Assembly: GCA_035288865.1 (NCBI GenBank)
Contig: DATDZA010000043.1
Coordinates: forward strand, 1 to 8,752
DNA: 8,752 bases
Direction: 5' to 3'
Origin: GCA-2688775 sp035288865
GTDB taxonomy: Archaea > Nanobdellota > Nanobdellia > Woesearchaeales > GW2011-AR4
Under the pieces are notes generated by a model. It made no database searches. It saw only the letters and a list, made by a program, of their open reading frames with translations, and was not told the DNA's origin. Made by a program: the position numbers and the translations under genes. The first letter of the stretch is position 1. Each line of letters begins with the position of its first letter. This document shows, one piece after another, positions 1 to 5,235 of this stretch.

Positions 1-122
1 ATTTTTCTAGTTGATCCAGTATCAACTTCAAACCATTTGGATTCAGCCCAATTTAGAAATTTAGCTTTATTTTTATAAGGGTCAATTACTTTTTCATAAG
101 GATTATCCAACTGTAAAGCCAT
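1..122 (-). CDS. Unknown protein, N-terminal part only (runs off left edge)
   Basis: An open frame starts with ATG at 122 on the minus strand and stays open for 40 codons to the window edge, so only the N-terminus is seen. It begins MALQLDNPYEKVIDPYKNKA and continues with a tryptophan-containing, mixed-charge stretch ending in DTGSTRK. There is no signal peptide or membrane segment in this part. A TATA-like box (minus-strand ATTTAAATA, 153-161) lies about 30-40 nt upstream, so a short-leader transcript is plausible; I see no ribosome binding site. The tRNA-Leu gene lies 70 bp upstream on the same strand. I do not recognise the family. The evidence for it being real is the open frame plus the well-placed promoter. 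Confidence 0.6.
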   Translation of the reverse strand, partial: MALQLDNPYEKVIDPYKNKAKFLNWAESKWFEVDTGSTRK

Positions 123-152
123 CAAACCACAAGGAGTGGAAAGTCTAACAAC

Positions 153-161
153 TATTTAAAT
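153..161 (-). promoter_or_regulatory. TATA box of the partial gene at 1-122
   Basis: The minus strand reads ATTTAAATA. The expected transcription start, about 25 nt downstream, would fall near 130, just before the ATG at 122. The box sits between the tRNA 3' end and the coding region, so the gene need not be co-transcribed with the tRNA. Confidence 0.45.
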
Positions 162-192
162 GTTGCGCAAGAATGTGTCTGAAAGGTATGAT

Positions 193-325
193 GCGGAGGA
201 CAGGATTCGAACCTGCGTAAGCACTAAGCTAATAGGTGTCTAAATTTCATTGCAGAATTTTGTTTCTGCTCATCACACCATGAAATGCCTAAGCCTATCC
301 CGTTTGACCGCTCCGGCACCTCCGC
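193..325 (-). tRNA. tRNA-Leu(UAG) with a 50-nt intron
   Basis: Read on the minus strand, the ends form a 7-bp acceptor stem (GCGGAGG/CCTCCGC). The D stem is CCG/CGG, the anticodon stem ATAGG/CCTAT, and the T arm GCAGG-TTCGAAT-CCTGT with one G-U pair. A 15-nt variable region with an AGC/GCT stem makes it a class II tRNA. The anticodon loop is C-T-TAG-G-[intron]-A, so the anticodon is UAG (bases 291-289), decoding leucine CUN codons. Removing the intron (238-287) leaves an 83-nt tRNA. No CCA is encoded: the bases after the acceptor are ATC. A TATA-like box lies at 349-360. The isotype follows from the anticodon together with the long variable arm. Confidence 0.95.
238..287 (-). other. tRNA intron with bulge-helix-bulge splice motif
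   Basis: The intron sits at the canonical position between tRNA nucleotides 37 and 38. ATTTCAT near its 5' end pairs with ATGAAAT near its 3' end, and an inner GCAGAA/TTCTGC hairpin caps the structure. Between the anticodon stem and the intron helix, exon CTTA faces intron TTAG as the 4-bp central helix, with one U-U mismatch. The two 3-nt bulges are GGC and ACA, cut as GG^C and AC^A. This is the geometry recognised by the archaeal tRNA splicing endonuclease (EndA). Confidence 0.88.
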
Positions 326-348
326 ATAAAAAGAATGAATTCAAACTA

Positions 349-360
349 GCTTTAAAAAGA
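349..360 (-). promoter_or_regulatory. TATA box of tRNA-Leu
   Basis: The minus strand reads TCTTTTTAAAGC, centred about 29 nt upstream of the mature tRNA 5' end (325). It fits an archaeal promoter starting a few bases before the tRNA. Confidence 0.5.
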
Positions 361-365
361 TTGCT

Positions 366-371
366 AAAAAA
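366..371 (-). terminator. Oligo-T terminator after the LSm-eL37-112aa operon
   Basis: A run of six T on the minus strand begins 3 nt after the stop codon of the 112-aa gene and precedes the tRNA promoter. In archaea, T-runs without a hairpin can terminate transcription, so this plausibly ends the operon. Confidence 0.45.
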
Positions 372-374
372 TTA

Positions 375-713
375 TTATTTTTTGTGGTCATATTTTGGCC
401 TAACCATGCCAGAACCACCTGCCCTGATTCCTGACACTTTACCTGTCAATCTAAGTGCGTCTTGATCTCTGTCCATCCTTTCTTGCCTTGCTTGTTCTGG
501 ATCCAACTCGCCCGAGAGCAATTGATCTAATTTTCCTAAAACTACTTTAGTTAATTTTAATCCGGAATTTGTAAGTGTTCCGTGCTCTTGATAATATTTT
601 GGTAATTCCATTCCGGAATTTAAGATTTGTTTTCTCACATATCGTGCATGATCGTTCAAACCAACAACAGCGAAATAAGCCTCAATAACTTGTTGGTTCG
701 TTTCAATTGACAT
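375..713 (-). CDS. Unknown 112-aa protein, third gene of the LSm-eL37 operon
   Basis: A soluble, charged protein that I do not recognise. Residues 1-60 look mixed-helical, with short hydrophobic stretches but no membrane segment. Residues 65-88 are a strongly charged helix (SGELDPEQARQERMDRDQDA). The last about 25 residues are glycine-rich and basic, with VSGIRAGGSGMVRPKYDHKK at the end, as in tails that touch RNA or ribosomes. The ATG follows eL37 by 24 nt and has a GTGAT ribosome-binding-like sequence 6 nt upstream. No internal promoter is evident, so it is probably co-transcribed with LSm and eL37. An RNA or translation role is inferred only from position and tail composition. Confidence 0.75.
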   Translation of the reverse strand: MSIETNQQVIEAYFAVVGLNDHARYVRKQILNSGMELPKYYQEHGTLTNSGLKLTKVVLGKLDQLLSGELDPEQARQERMDRDQDALRLTGKVSGIRAGGSGMVRPKYDHKK

Positions 714-737
714 ATTATAATCACTGAAGAAAATCTT

Positions 738-905
738 TCACCTAAACTTTTTCGCCCATTTATAATCCCTGACTTTGGCGCTCTTGCCAAATCCGCAGGA
801 AGAGCACGCTGTCTTGTGAAGATTCATTGTTCTTTTTCCGCATCGCCTGCAATATATCATATTCTTCTTGCCAGACTTTTCCCCCATCGAAGGTGTTCCT
901 TTCAT
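738..905 (-). CDS. rpl37e: 50S ribosomal protein eL37 (L37e)
   Basis: A 55-aa protein starting MKGTPSMGEKSGKKN, the characteristic KGTPS(F/M)G start of eL37, a zinc-binding protein of the archaeal/eukaryotic large ribosomal subunit that packs against 23S rRNA. The four zinc ligands are visible as C19-x2-C22 (CRRC) and C34-x2-C37 (CSSC), followed by the family's G-F/Y-x-K-S-A-K-x-R-x-Y-x-W segment and a basic end. Its length is normal for archaeal eL37. The start is fixed by an AGGTGA ribosome binding site at 911-916. It lies 17 nt downstream of LSm, the conserved archaeal LSm-eL37 pair, and shares its promoter near 1197. Confidence 0.97.
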   Translation of the reverse strand: MKGTPSMGEKSGKKNMIYCRRCGKRTMNLHKTACSSCGFGKSAKVRDYKWAKKFR

Positions 906-910
906 TTAAT

Positions 911-916
911 TCACCT
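911..916 (-). promoter_or_regulatory. Ribosome binding site of eL37
   Basis: AGGTGA on the minus strand lies 5 nt before the ATG, inside the 17-nt LSm-eL37 gap. It complements the archaeal 16S rRNA 3' end and fixes the eL37 start. Confidence 0.8.
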
Positions 917-922
917 AGAAAT

Positions 923-1147
923 TTATTCCGTTGAAATAACTGTTATTGTGTCGCCTCTGATAAAAACAACTTCAAACTTGCGCGTCATTTCCCCGTTCAC
1001 TCTTTCCTCTACATCCTCAAGAACGACGTTGATGTGAATATCAAATGATTTGAGCTTTCCTATAAATTGCTTATTATTCTTCAGCTCAATAATGACTCTC
1101 TTATCTCTTGCTTTGTTCAATGCGTCCAATGGCCTTGCTGGTTCCAT
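923..1147 (-). CDS. Archaeal Sm-like (LSm) RNA-binding protein
   Basis: A 74-aa Sm-fold protein with both signature motifs. Sm1 spans about residues 14-48 (RVIIELKNNKQFIGKLKSFD followed by IHINVVLEDVEE, with the D-x-H-x-N uridine-binding pattern). Sm2 spans about 60-72 (VVFIRGDTITVIS, with the IRGD RNA-contacting turn). Archaeal homologues form heptameric rings that bind U-rich RNA and act as RNA chaperones in tRNA and sRNA metabolism. Length is typical. The start is supported by a strong GAGGTGA site at 1157-1163. It is the first gene of an operon with eL37 and the 112-aa unknown. The TATA box at 1193-1201 gives a leader of about 25 nt. Confidence 0.96.
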   Translation of the reverse strand: MEPARPLDALNKARDKRVIIELKNNKQFIGKLKSFDIHINVVLEDVEERVNGEMTRKFEVVFIRGDTITVISTE

Positions 1148-1156
1148 GATAAAAAT

Positions 1157-1163
1157 TCACCTC
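1157..1163 (-). promoter_or_regulatory. Ribosome binding site of LSm
   Basis: GAGGTGA on the minus strand lies 9 nt before the LSm ATG. It is a near-full complement of the archaeal anti-Shine-Dalgarno sequence. Confidence 0.8.
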
Positions 1164-1192
1164 GAAATTAATAGTTGGAAGAAAGTTTGGCT

Positions 1193-1201
1193 GTTTATAA
1201 A
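1193..1201 (-). promoter_or_regulatory. TATA box of the LSm-eL37 operon
   Basis: The minus strand reads TTTATAAAC, preceded by an A-rich BRE-like stretch (GCAAAACA). A start about 25 nt downstream falls near 1172, leaving a short leader that carries the GAGGTGA site. The box lies just past the stop codon of the upstream operon's last gene (1215), so the two operons have separate promoters. Confidence 0.6.
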
Positions 1202-1214
1202 TGTTTTGCAAATA

Positions 1215-1760
1215 TCAAGAATTGTAATTATTATCATTTAATTTATCTTTCTTCAATGCCCATCGAAATGATTTTTCTATTAGGCGCCTTACGCATAAAT
1301 AAGTCAAAATTCCAAGGATTCCCGATGGAATATCAGAATAGTCAGGTCTATTGAGTATCCCATTTGATTCTGCAAATACTACAGCTCCTGATGCAGTTAA
1401 ACCTGATAGTATCCCGGTTAAATTTTCATTATTTCTAAAGGATTTCAGTCTTGTGTAGAGCCAATGGTCACTTCCTTTTTTTGCTTCTATAATTCTGGCT
1501 ATGCCATCTATTCCAAGTTTTATGCCATAATCAGATCCCAATGCAAGTAGGTAACCATCTCCAAAGTCGCCAAAATGATTATAATAAAAATTCTGAACTA
1601 AATTTGGAAGTGGCAAATCAACTTTAGCTTTTCTGAGTTTCATTCGGATAATTTCTTGTATGTAAATTGGAACAAAAAAAGAAAGTTCGGTAGCTTTAGC
1701 TATAATTTCTTTAACTTTCTGGTTCTCAATTAATTCCTCAAGGCTTTCTTCTTTTAGCAT
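1215..1760 (-). CDS. Unknown 181-aa membrane-associated protein
   Basis: I do not recognise this family. Residues 1-45 are amphipathic and charged. Residues 60-90 carry an aromatic/glycine-rich segment (NHFGDFGDGYLLALGSDYG). Two hydrophobic stretches, about 114-131 and 144-160, could be membrane helices separated by a short polar loop (ESNGILNRPDYSD). The end is basic and then asparagine-rich (KKDKLNDNNYNS). It is the last gene of the 1215-3267 operon, 30 nt after the second membrane paralogue, with only a weak ribosome binding site. Its sequence is unlike the two paralogues. It most likely works with them at the membrane, which is inference from operon position only. Confidence 0.75.
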   Translation of the reverse strand: MLKEESLEELIENQKVKEIIAKATELSFFVPIYIQEIIRMKLRKAKVDLPLPNLVQNFYYNHFGDFGDGYLLALGSDYGIKLGIDGIARIIEAKKGSDHWLYTRLKSFRNNENLTGILSGLTASGAVVFAESNGILNRPDYSDIPSGILGILTYLCVRRLIEKSFRWALKKDKLNDNNYNS

Positions 1761-1790
1761 GTCCAGTTGTTTTCGTGATTAAATTGTTTT

Positions 1791-2426
1791 TCAATCCTTC
1801 TTTGCATTAATCGGATTCAAATAATTATGCGTAAATCCGACTGGTAGGGCGCCTACTCCAAATGTTGGTGCTGTTTTGTACCCGACGCTAGGATGAAACA
1901 TTGAAAGGCCTGCAATATTATTTGCTGCCATGTAATAAAATGGTGAAAACATTAATCCGATCTGCCACCAGTCCCTGAATAAGTCTTTCTTTATTGTACT
2001 GGTAATTCCTATGGGATTGAGATAATTATCAACAAGATGTGACGCTGCATTAAATGTGCCGATGAATGCCGCATTGTAAAGAGTTGATGCATAAACCCCC
2101 CTAATTATTTTTCCCGTTAAATCTGCATTTGAAATTAATGGGAATGTGGCATTTCCAAGCCATACCATTGGATAGATCACAGCATTCACCGCAGAATAGG
2201 TTGTGAGCGATTTGCTGAATGATTCATAAAAAGAATTTCCTCTAGCAAGATTTGCAACCAATCCGCCTGCTGCAAATGAAGCGCCGACAGCAACTCCAAG
2301 AGTTCCGATGAGGGGCAGGCTTATTGCCGTTGTGGCAGCCGCCATTCCTAGTTTCCATCCTATCTTGACCGCTTTCTTGATGAAACTTCCACTTTCCTTG
2401 TCGTTGACTTTGTTTTCTAAGCTCAT
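1791..2426 (-). CDS. Unknown membrane protein, paralogue B of a tandem pair
   Basis: A 211-aa small/hydrophobic-rich protein. I chose the ATG at 2426 over an upstream in-frame GTG (2435) for two reasons: it aligns exactly with the neighbour's start (MSLENKV against MSIDDRV), and GTGAT at 2431-2435 makes a ribosome binding site 4 nt before it. After a polar N-terminus, hydrophobic stretches lie roughly at residues 20-62 (rich in A, G, L), 75-100, 108-130 and 150-175. The shared N-terminal pattern is MS-x2-(R/K)V-x-DK-x2-G-x-F-x-(R/K)KA-x-KIG. It follows paralogue A by 5 nt, suggesting translational coupling. No catalytic motif is visible and no family is recognised. Confidence 0.8.
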   Translation of the reverse strand: MSLENKVNDKESGSFIKKAVKIGWKLGMAAATTAISLPLIGTLGVAVGASFAAGGLVANLARGNSFYESFSKSLTTYSAVNAVIYPMVWLGNATFPLISNADLTGKIIRGVYASTLYNAAFIGTFNAASHLVDNYLNPIGITSTIKKDLFRDWWQIGLMFSPFYYMAANNIAGLSMFHPSVGYKTAPTFGVGALPVGFTHNYLNPINAKKD

Positions 2427-2431
2427 GTTTA

Positions 2432-3094
2432 TCACGCGTACGACGCTGCAGGAATTGCATTGTACGATGGTGATTTTCCCGCAGCTTTTGATTCGGCAAG
2501 CCCTGCAACTACCCTAAAAGCCGCATCAGCACCAACTATTGTTGGATATCCTCTTAAGTTCAAACCACCAACTGTTGCCGGAATTCCATATCCGTTTATT
2601 GTAAGTGCAACTGGCAGCCCCAACCATAATGTAGAATCCCTGAACACTGGCCAGAAATTATCCTGAATGTATTTTCCAATTCCTTTTGTGTTAAAGTCAT
2701 TCTTGATGACGTAATCGCTAGCCAAATAAGTTGCATCAAAAATGGGATTTGCAACCGCCAATCCAAACAATGCTCTTTCAATTCCTGGCGTCGGAAAATA
2801 AGACGCAGCCGCTTCATAGCCCCAAACTCCTGCAATTCCCGTCAGAGAACCAACTGAAAAATCTTTCAAAAGTCCTTCGAGCCCTCTGGATTTCTTGTCC
2901 GGATTTTTTCCCAGCGCATTTAAAATTGCAGAGCCTGCGCTAAAGGCAGCACCCGTTAAAGGTCCAGAAATTCCAACTAAACCGTAGCTTAATCCACCTG
3001 TTGCTGCAGCAAGCCCACCGTATAATCCAATTTTTAGGGCCTTCCTGAAAAATCCCCCATTCTTCTTGTCCGCAACTCTATCGTCTATGCTCAT
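2432..3094 (-). CDS. Unknown membrane protein, paralogue A of a tandem pair
   Basis: A 220-aa protein beginning MSIDDRVADKKNGGFFRKAL, then alanine/glycine-rich hydrophobic stretches at about 22-60, 78-100, 108-130 and 150-178, and a small-residue-rich tail ending NAIPAASYA. Like its downstream neighbour it has the MS-x2-(R/K)V-x-DK N-terminus, the AAAT-x3-S and G-x-(A/S)F-x-AG segments, and a central (D/N)-x-(F/L)N-x-x-GI patch. The two clearly come from one duplication, though they have diverged strongly. Its ATG overlaps the stop of the zinc-ribbon gene (ATGA, 3091-3094), so translation is probably coupled. I do not recognise the family. The polar N-terminus likely faces the cytoplasm, which is inference. 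Confidence 0.82.
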   Translation of the reverse strand: MSIDDRVADKKNGGFFRKALKIGLYGGLAAATGGLSYGLVGISGPLTGAAFSAGSAILNALGKNPDKKSRGLEGLLKDFSVGSLTGIAGVWGYEAAASYFPTPGIERALFGLAVANPIFDATYLASDYVIKNDFNTKGIGKYIQDNFWPVFRDSTLWLGLPVALTINGYGIPATVGGLNLRGYPTIVGADAAFRVVAGLAESKAAGKSPSYNAIPAASYA

Positions 3095-3267
3095 TGCAGA
3101 CCACCAATTAGATTATATCCAAACTGTTTCCCAAGCGATTCCAGGACAGCCTTGGCTTCCTTGTAGTCAAACCTCCTCTTGCATCTTGGGCATGATTTAG
3201 GAGTACTAACTCTGGAAATCCACCTATAAGTGCAAAATTCACATTCCTTATTAGTGTAACCACTCAT
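3091..3267 (-). CDS. Small zinc-ribbon protein (58 aa), first gene of a membrane-protein operon
   Basis: This short frame starts with ATG at 3267. Its product carries C9-x2-C12 (CEFC) and C26-x2-C29 (CPRC), joined by an R-W-x2-R-V-x3-P-K linker: a rubredoxin/zinc-ribbon-like knuckle. Many small archaeal proteins have this C-x2-C-Y-x-W-x2-R-x3-P-K-x-C-P-x-C pattern, and some are DNA-binding regulators, but the role here is unproven. A basic CKRRFDYKE helix follows, then a hydrophobic C-terminus. The start is supported by a TATA box at 3291-3299 that would give a leaderless transcript. The stop overlaps the next gene's start as ATGA. It may regulate the membrane proteins downstream or form a complex with them. 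Confidence 0.85.
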   Translation of the reverse strand: MSGYTNKECEFCTYRWISRVSTPKSCPRCKRRFDYKEAKAVLESLGKQFGYNLIGGLQ

Positions 3268-3290
3268 AAGTGATAGTAATAAATATTACC

Positions 3291-3299
3291 ATTTATAAA
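3291..3299 (-). promoter_or_regulatory. TATA box and BRE of the zinc-ribbon/membrane operon
   Basis: The minus strand reads TTTATAAAT, immediately preceded by AATAGGAAGC. The distance to the ATG at 3267 predicts a leaderless transcript. The TAGGAAG at 3301-3307 is also the left arm of an inverted repeat, and the whole 19-nt element recurs before the gene at 6286 with one mismatch. Confidence 0.65.
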
Positions 3300-3300
3300 G

Positions 3301-3326
3301 CTTCCTATTTTGTAGTTATTAGGAAG
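3301..3326. repeat. Inverted repeat CTTCCTA...TAGGAAG between divergent genes
   Basis: CTTCCTA (3301-3307) and TAGGAAG (3320-3326) are perfect 7-bp arms around a 12-nt spacer. Each arm sits just upstream of the promoter of one divergent gene, so it could be paired BRE elements, an operator for a dimeric regulator, or both. Confidence 0.6.
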
Positions 3327-3353
3327 TGGTAAAAAAGATAATTTTAAAAAAGA

Positions 3354-3734
3354 ATGGCCTTTTTTGATATTATGAAAAAGATGCCTATGAGGCCAGAATT
3401 CGAGAAAGATAATTTAAGATATAAGCTTGCTTCGGAGGTGGAAAACCCTTTTTTTGTAATAGTCCATGCAAAAGGTGCCTATAGGGACCCAGTATGCCAA
3501 GACAAACTTTCTAAATTGGTAATATCTGAAATAGAAAGAATTAAAGCAAGATACAACCATGTTCATGTAGAAGAATTGCCCCTTTCAGTTGTTCCAGAAG
3601 GCATTCCCTATGATAGTACAATTCTCGTCTGCGGATTCTATGATAGGGTGTGTGTGGAAGACGAACGAAAAACGCTCCAGTCAGCAGGATACAATGTTTT
3701 TGTATCGCGGGAAGGGACTATCGATTGGGGTTAA
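3354..3734 (+). CDS. Unknown 126-aa alpha/beta protein; C-terminus isochorismatase-like (weak)
   Basis: Soluble, with no signal or membrane segment. A basic N-terminus (MAFFDIMKKMPMRPEFEKDN) leads to a beta-strand-like FFVIVHAKG at about residues 33-41, a helix at about 51-65, and a C-terminal part reading TILVCGFYDRVCVEDERKTL then QSAGYNVFVS. That spacing (hydrophobic strand, G, CV, helix, GY-x-V-x-V strand) resembles the catalytic-cysteine region of isochorismatase/nicotinamidase-fold hydrolases. However, the protein is short (those are usually about 180 aa) and has H or V where the first-strand Asp should be. The assignment is only a suggestion. It is divergent from the zinc-ribbon operon, with a weak TATA-like TGGTAAAAAAG after TAGGAAG. 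Its end overlaps the convergent nuclease gene by 17 bp. Confidence 0.75.
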   Translation: MAFFDIMKKMPMRPEFEKDNLRYKLASEVENPFFVIVHAKGAYRDPVCQDKLSKLVISEIERIKARYNHVHVEELPLSVVPEGIPYDSTILVCGFYDRVCVEDERKTLQSAGYNVFVSREGTIDWG

Positions 3735-4125
3735 TTTTATACTCATTCCAAGAAATTTTTTTATTTTGAATTGTGTCTTTCAATGATTTCTCTACAGAAG
3801 ATAATTTGCTTTGTCCTGTTTTAACCTCAACAAAAATGACTTCTTCAATTTTCTTTTCGTCCATCCCCTTGAAGACGATAAAATCAATCGGTTTTCCGAT
3901 AAATCTAATTTCCGTTGGCTTGAAAGGAAAATCCGGCATATAAGGCGCAATCTGCTCGCTGAATTGTCCTGATAGCACTGCCCGCGATTGTTTTATCGCC
4001 GTTTCTCTTATTTCAGGAATTTGTTCTTTATGTTCCTTAGAGGAAACATATTTTCCTATTACATATCCAACTGATAGTATGATTAAAAAAAGCGCCGCTA
4101 TCAGAATAAATTCAGTGTATTGCAT
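3718..4125 (-). CDS. Membrane-anchored Holliday-junction-resolvase-like endonuclease (PF10107 type)
   Basis: A 135-aa protein with an N-terminal hydrophobic helix (about residues 5-27, ILIAALFLIILSVGYVIG), then a charged linker and a nuclease-like domain. It shows the family's QSR-x-V-x-(S)G-x3-EQ motif (E57), FPFKP-x-E-x-RFIG-x-P-I-D-F-I-V-F (D81) and VIFVEVKTGQSKLS (E100, K102). These form the D...E-x-K metal-binding pattern of PD-(D/E)XK-fold enzymes, and the order and length match the archaeal Endonuc_Holl family. The domain would lie on the cytoplasmic side of the membrane. Actual cleavage of DNA junctions is not established for this family as far as I know. It lies 42 nt downstream of the DHS-family gene, and its 3' end overlaps the opposing gene. 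Confidence 0.88.
   Translation of the reverse strand: MQYTEFILIAALFLIILSVGYVIGKYVSSKEHKEQIPEIRETAIKQSRAVLSGQFSEQIAPYMPDFPFKPTEIRFIGKPIDFIVFKGMDEKKIEEVIFVEVKTGQSKLSSVEKSLKDTIQNKKISWNEYKINPNR
3756..3762 (+). terminator. Oligo-T run after the 126-aa gene
   Basis: Seven T on the plus strand lie about 22 nt past the stop at 3734, inside the 3' end of the opposing nuclease gene. It is a plausible intrinsic archaeal terminator for the plus-strand transcript. Confidence 0.4.
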
Positions 4126-4167
4126 AAGAATTAATTAAATACCTAAGAATAAATAATTATCTAAAAT

Positions 4168-5223
4168 TTATTTCTTCTTTTCCATCCGTTCCATAACCGC
4201 TTTCAGTATAATCGGCCACGCTATTGTGGCATCAGCCATTACTTCCGCGAATTTTCCGCCTTCATTTTGAGGAACAAATTTCCCCCATGAAACTCCCTCA
4301 GAATAAGTGCATCCCGACAGTCCGCCCCAATGCACGGGCTCAGGGCAGATTCTGAGGGCATAATGAAATCTTTTGTATCCGCCGCCGTGGCCTATCCTCT
4401 TGTCTATGATGTCCAGATAAGGCGCGACCTGTTGCGCCCAGTTTCTTGGAACCCCCCCGCCTATTGTAAAAATGCCAATTTTCTTCGCGCCTTTGACTTG
4501 CTCGGTGTAGTGCTCTAAATCCAAAAATGGATTAAACTGAAAAGGATTTTCATTTTTTAGAATCTGTCTTCTCCTGTAAATTGCTACATCAAGCCCAAGC
4601 TCTGAATCTGTAAAGGCCGGGATATAAACAGGAACTTTTTTGTCGTAGGCTGATTTAAGGATTGACCTTCCCTTTATATTCTCGGAAAGATATTTTCCAA
4701 GCATGTTAGTTATTTTTTGGCTGGATAATATTTCATTTCTGCTAATTTTATCTAATATTTTTACCATTAGCTCTTCAGTATCGTCAAGATTTTTTTCGAG
4801 CTCCAAAGTGTCATATACTCTATCATACCCCTTCTCATAAAGTTCCTCGTCATTCATTCTTGCATCATACTTAAAATGTCTCATTCCTACTGACTCCACA
4901 AATCCGTGTGTCATCAGCGCGCCTGTGCTGACAACTGCATTCAACATGCCTTTGTCTATCATGTCGCACACGAGCAGCCCCATTTTTGCAACGGTCATAG
5001 CTCCGGAAAAAGTTCCCACAACAAAGCAGTCAGGATCATTTACCATCTCATGAAGAACATCAACGGCTTCGCCGACAGTTCTGCCGCCGAAAGAAGTTTT
5101 GGCAAGTCCCTTTGCCAGGTCATCAAAACTTATTATTTTTCCCAAGTCCAAAGATTCCAAGGGCTGAAGCTTGTCAGAAAATCCCGTAGAATATTTTTTA
5201 ATGTCCCTTCTTTCGTGTTCCAT
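4168..5223 (-). CDS. dys: Deoxyhypusine synthase family protein
   Basis: A 351-aa protein of normal length for the family. Deoxyhypusine synthase uses NAD and spermidine to put a 4-aminobutyl group on a lysine of translation factor aIF5A. Recognisable segments are TFSGAMT (about 71-77), VVSTGALMTHGFVE (about 97-110), PVYIPAFTDSELG (about 198-210), IGIFTIGGGVPRNWAQQ (about 249-265) and the active-site loop SGCTYSEGVSWGK (about 303-315). K315 matches the catalytic lysine, and S303?-G, E309 and W313 positions are also kept. Several substrate-binding residues of the eukaryotic enzyme (the E-E pair after VTTAGGV, the His after GGGV, Asp residues before the lysine) are replaced. The sequence follows the bacterial-style DHS-like pattern. 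Either aIF5A or polyamine metabolism could be its target. A GGGAGA site lies 12 nt before the start. Confidence 0.92.
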   Translation of the reverse strand: MEHERRDIKKYSTGFSDKLQPLESLDLGKIISFDDLAKGLAKTSFGGRTVGEAVDVLHEMVNDPDCFVVGTFSGAMTVAKMGLLVCDMIDKGMLNAVVSTGALMTHGFVESVGMRHFKYDARMNDEELYEKGYDRVYDTLELEKNLDDTEELMVKILDKISRNEILSSQKITNMLGKYLSENIKGRSILKSAYDKKVPVYIPAFTDSELGLDVAIYRRRQILKNENPFQFNPFLDLEHYTEQVKGAKKIGIFTIGGGVPRNWAQQVAPYLDIIDKRIGHGGGYKRFHYALRICPEPVHWGGLSGCTYSEGVSWGKFVPQNEGGKFAEVMADATIAWPIILKAVMERMEKKK

Positions 5224-5235
5224 TTTTCTAAAAAA

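Noticed and set aside
250..465. Plus-strand open frame of 71 codons
   Set aside because: It lies across the tRNA-Leu gene and the end of the 112-aa gene on the other strand, with no promoter or ribosome binding site.
816..1241. Plus-strand open frames of 73 and 63 codons
   Set aside because: They are antisense to eL37 and LSm, whose identities are secure.
2427..2435. GTG start three codons upstream of paralogue B
   Set aside because: The ATG at 2426 matches the paralogue's start exactly and has a GTGAT site just before it; the GTG itself is part of that site.
2242..2943. Several short frames of 68-88 codons on both strands
   Set aside because: They overlap the paralogous membrane proteins in other frames and encode low-complexity, Arg/Gln-rich or unpatterned products typical of shadow frames.
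4141..4150. Repeat ACCTAAGAAT / CCTAAGAATTTT seen near 4142, 5362 and 5913
   Set aside because: The copies are short, AT-rich and in unrelated contexts (leader, intergenic, stop region), so chance is the simplest reading.
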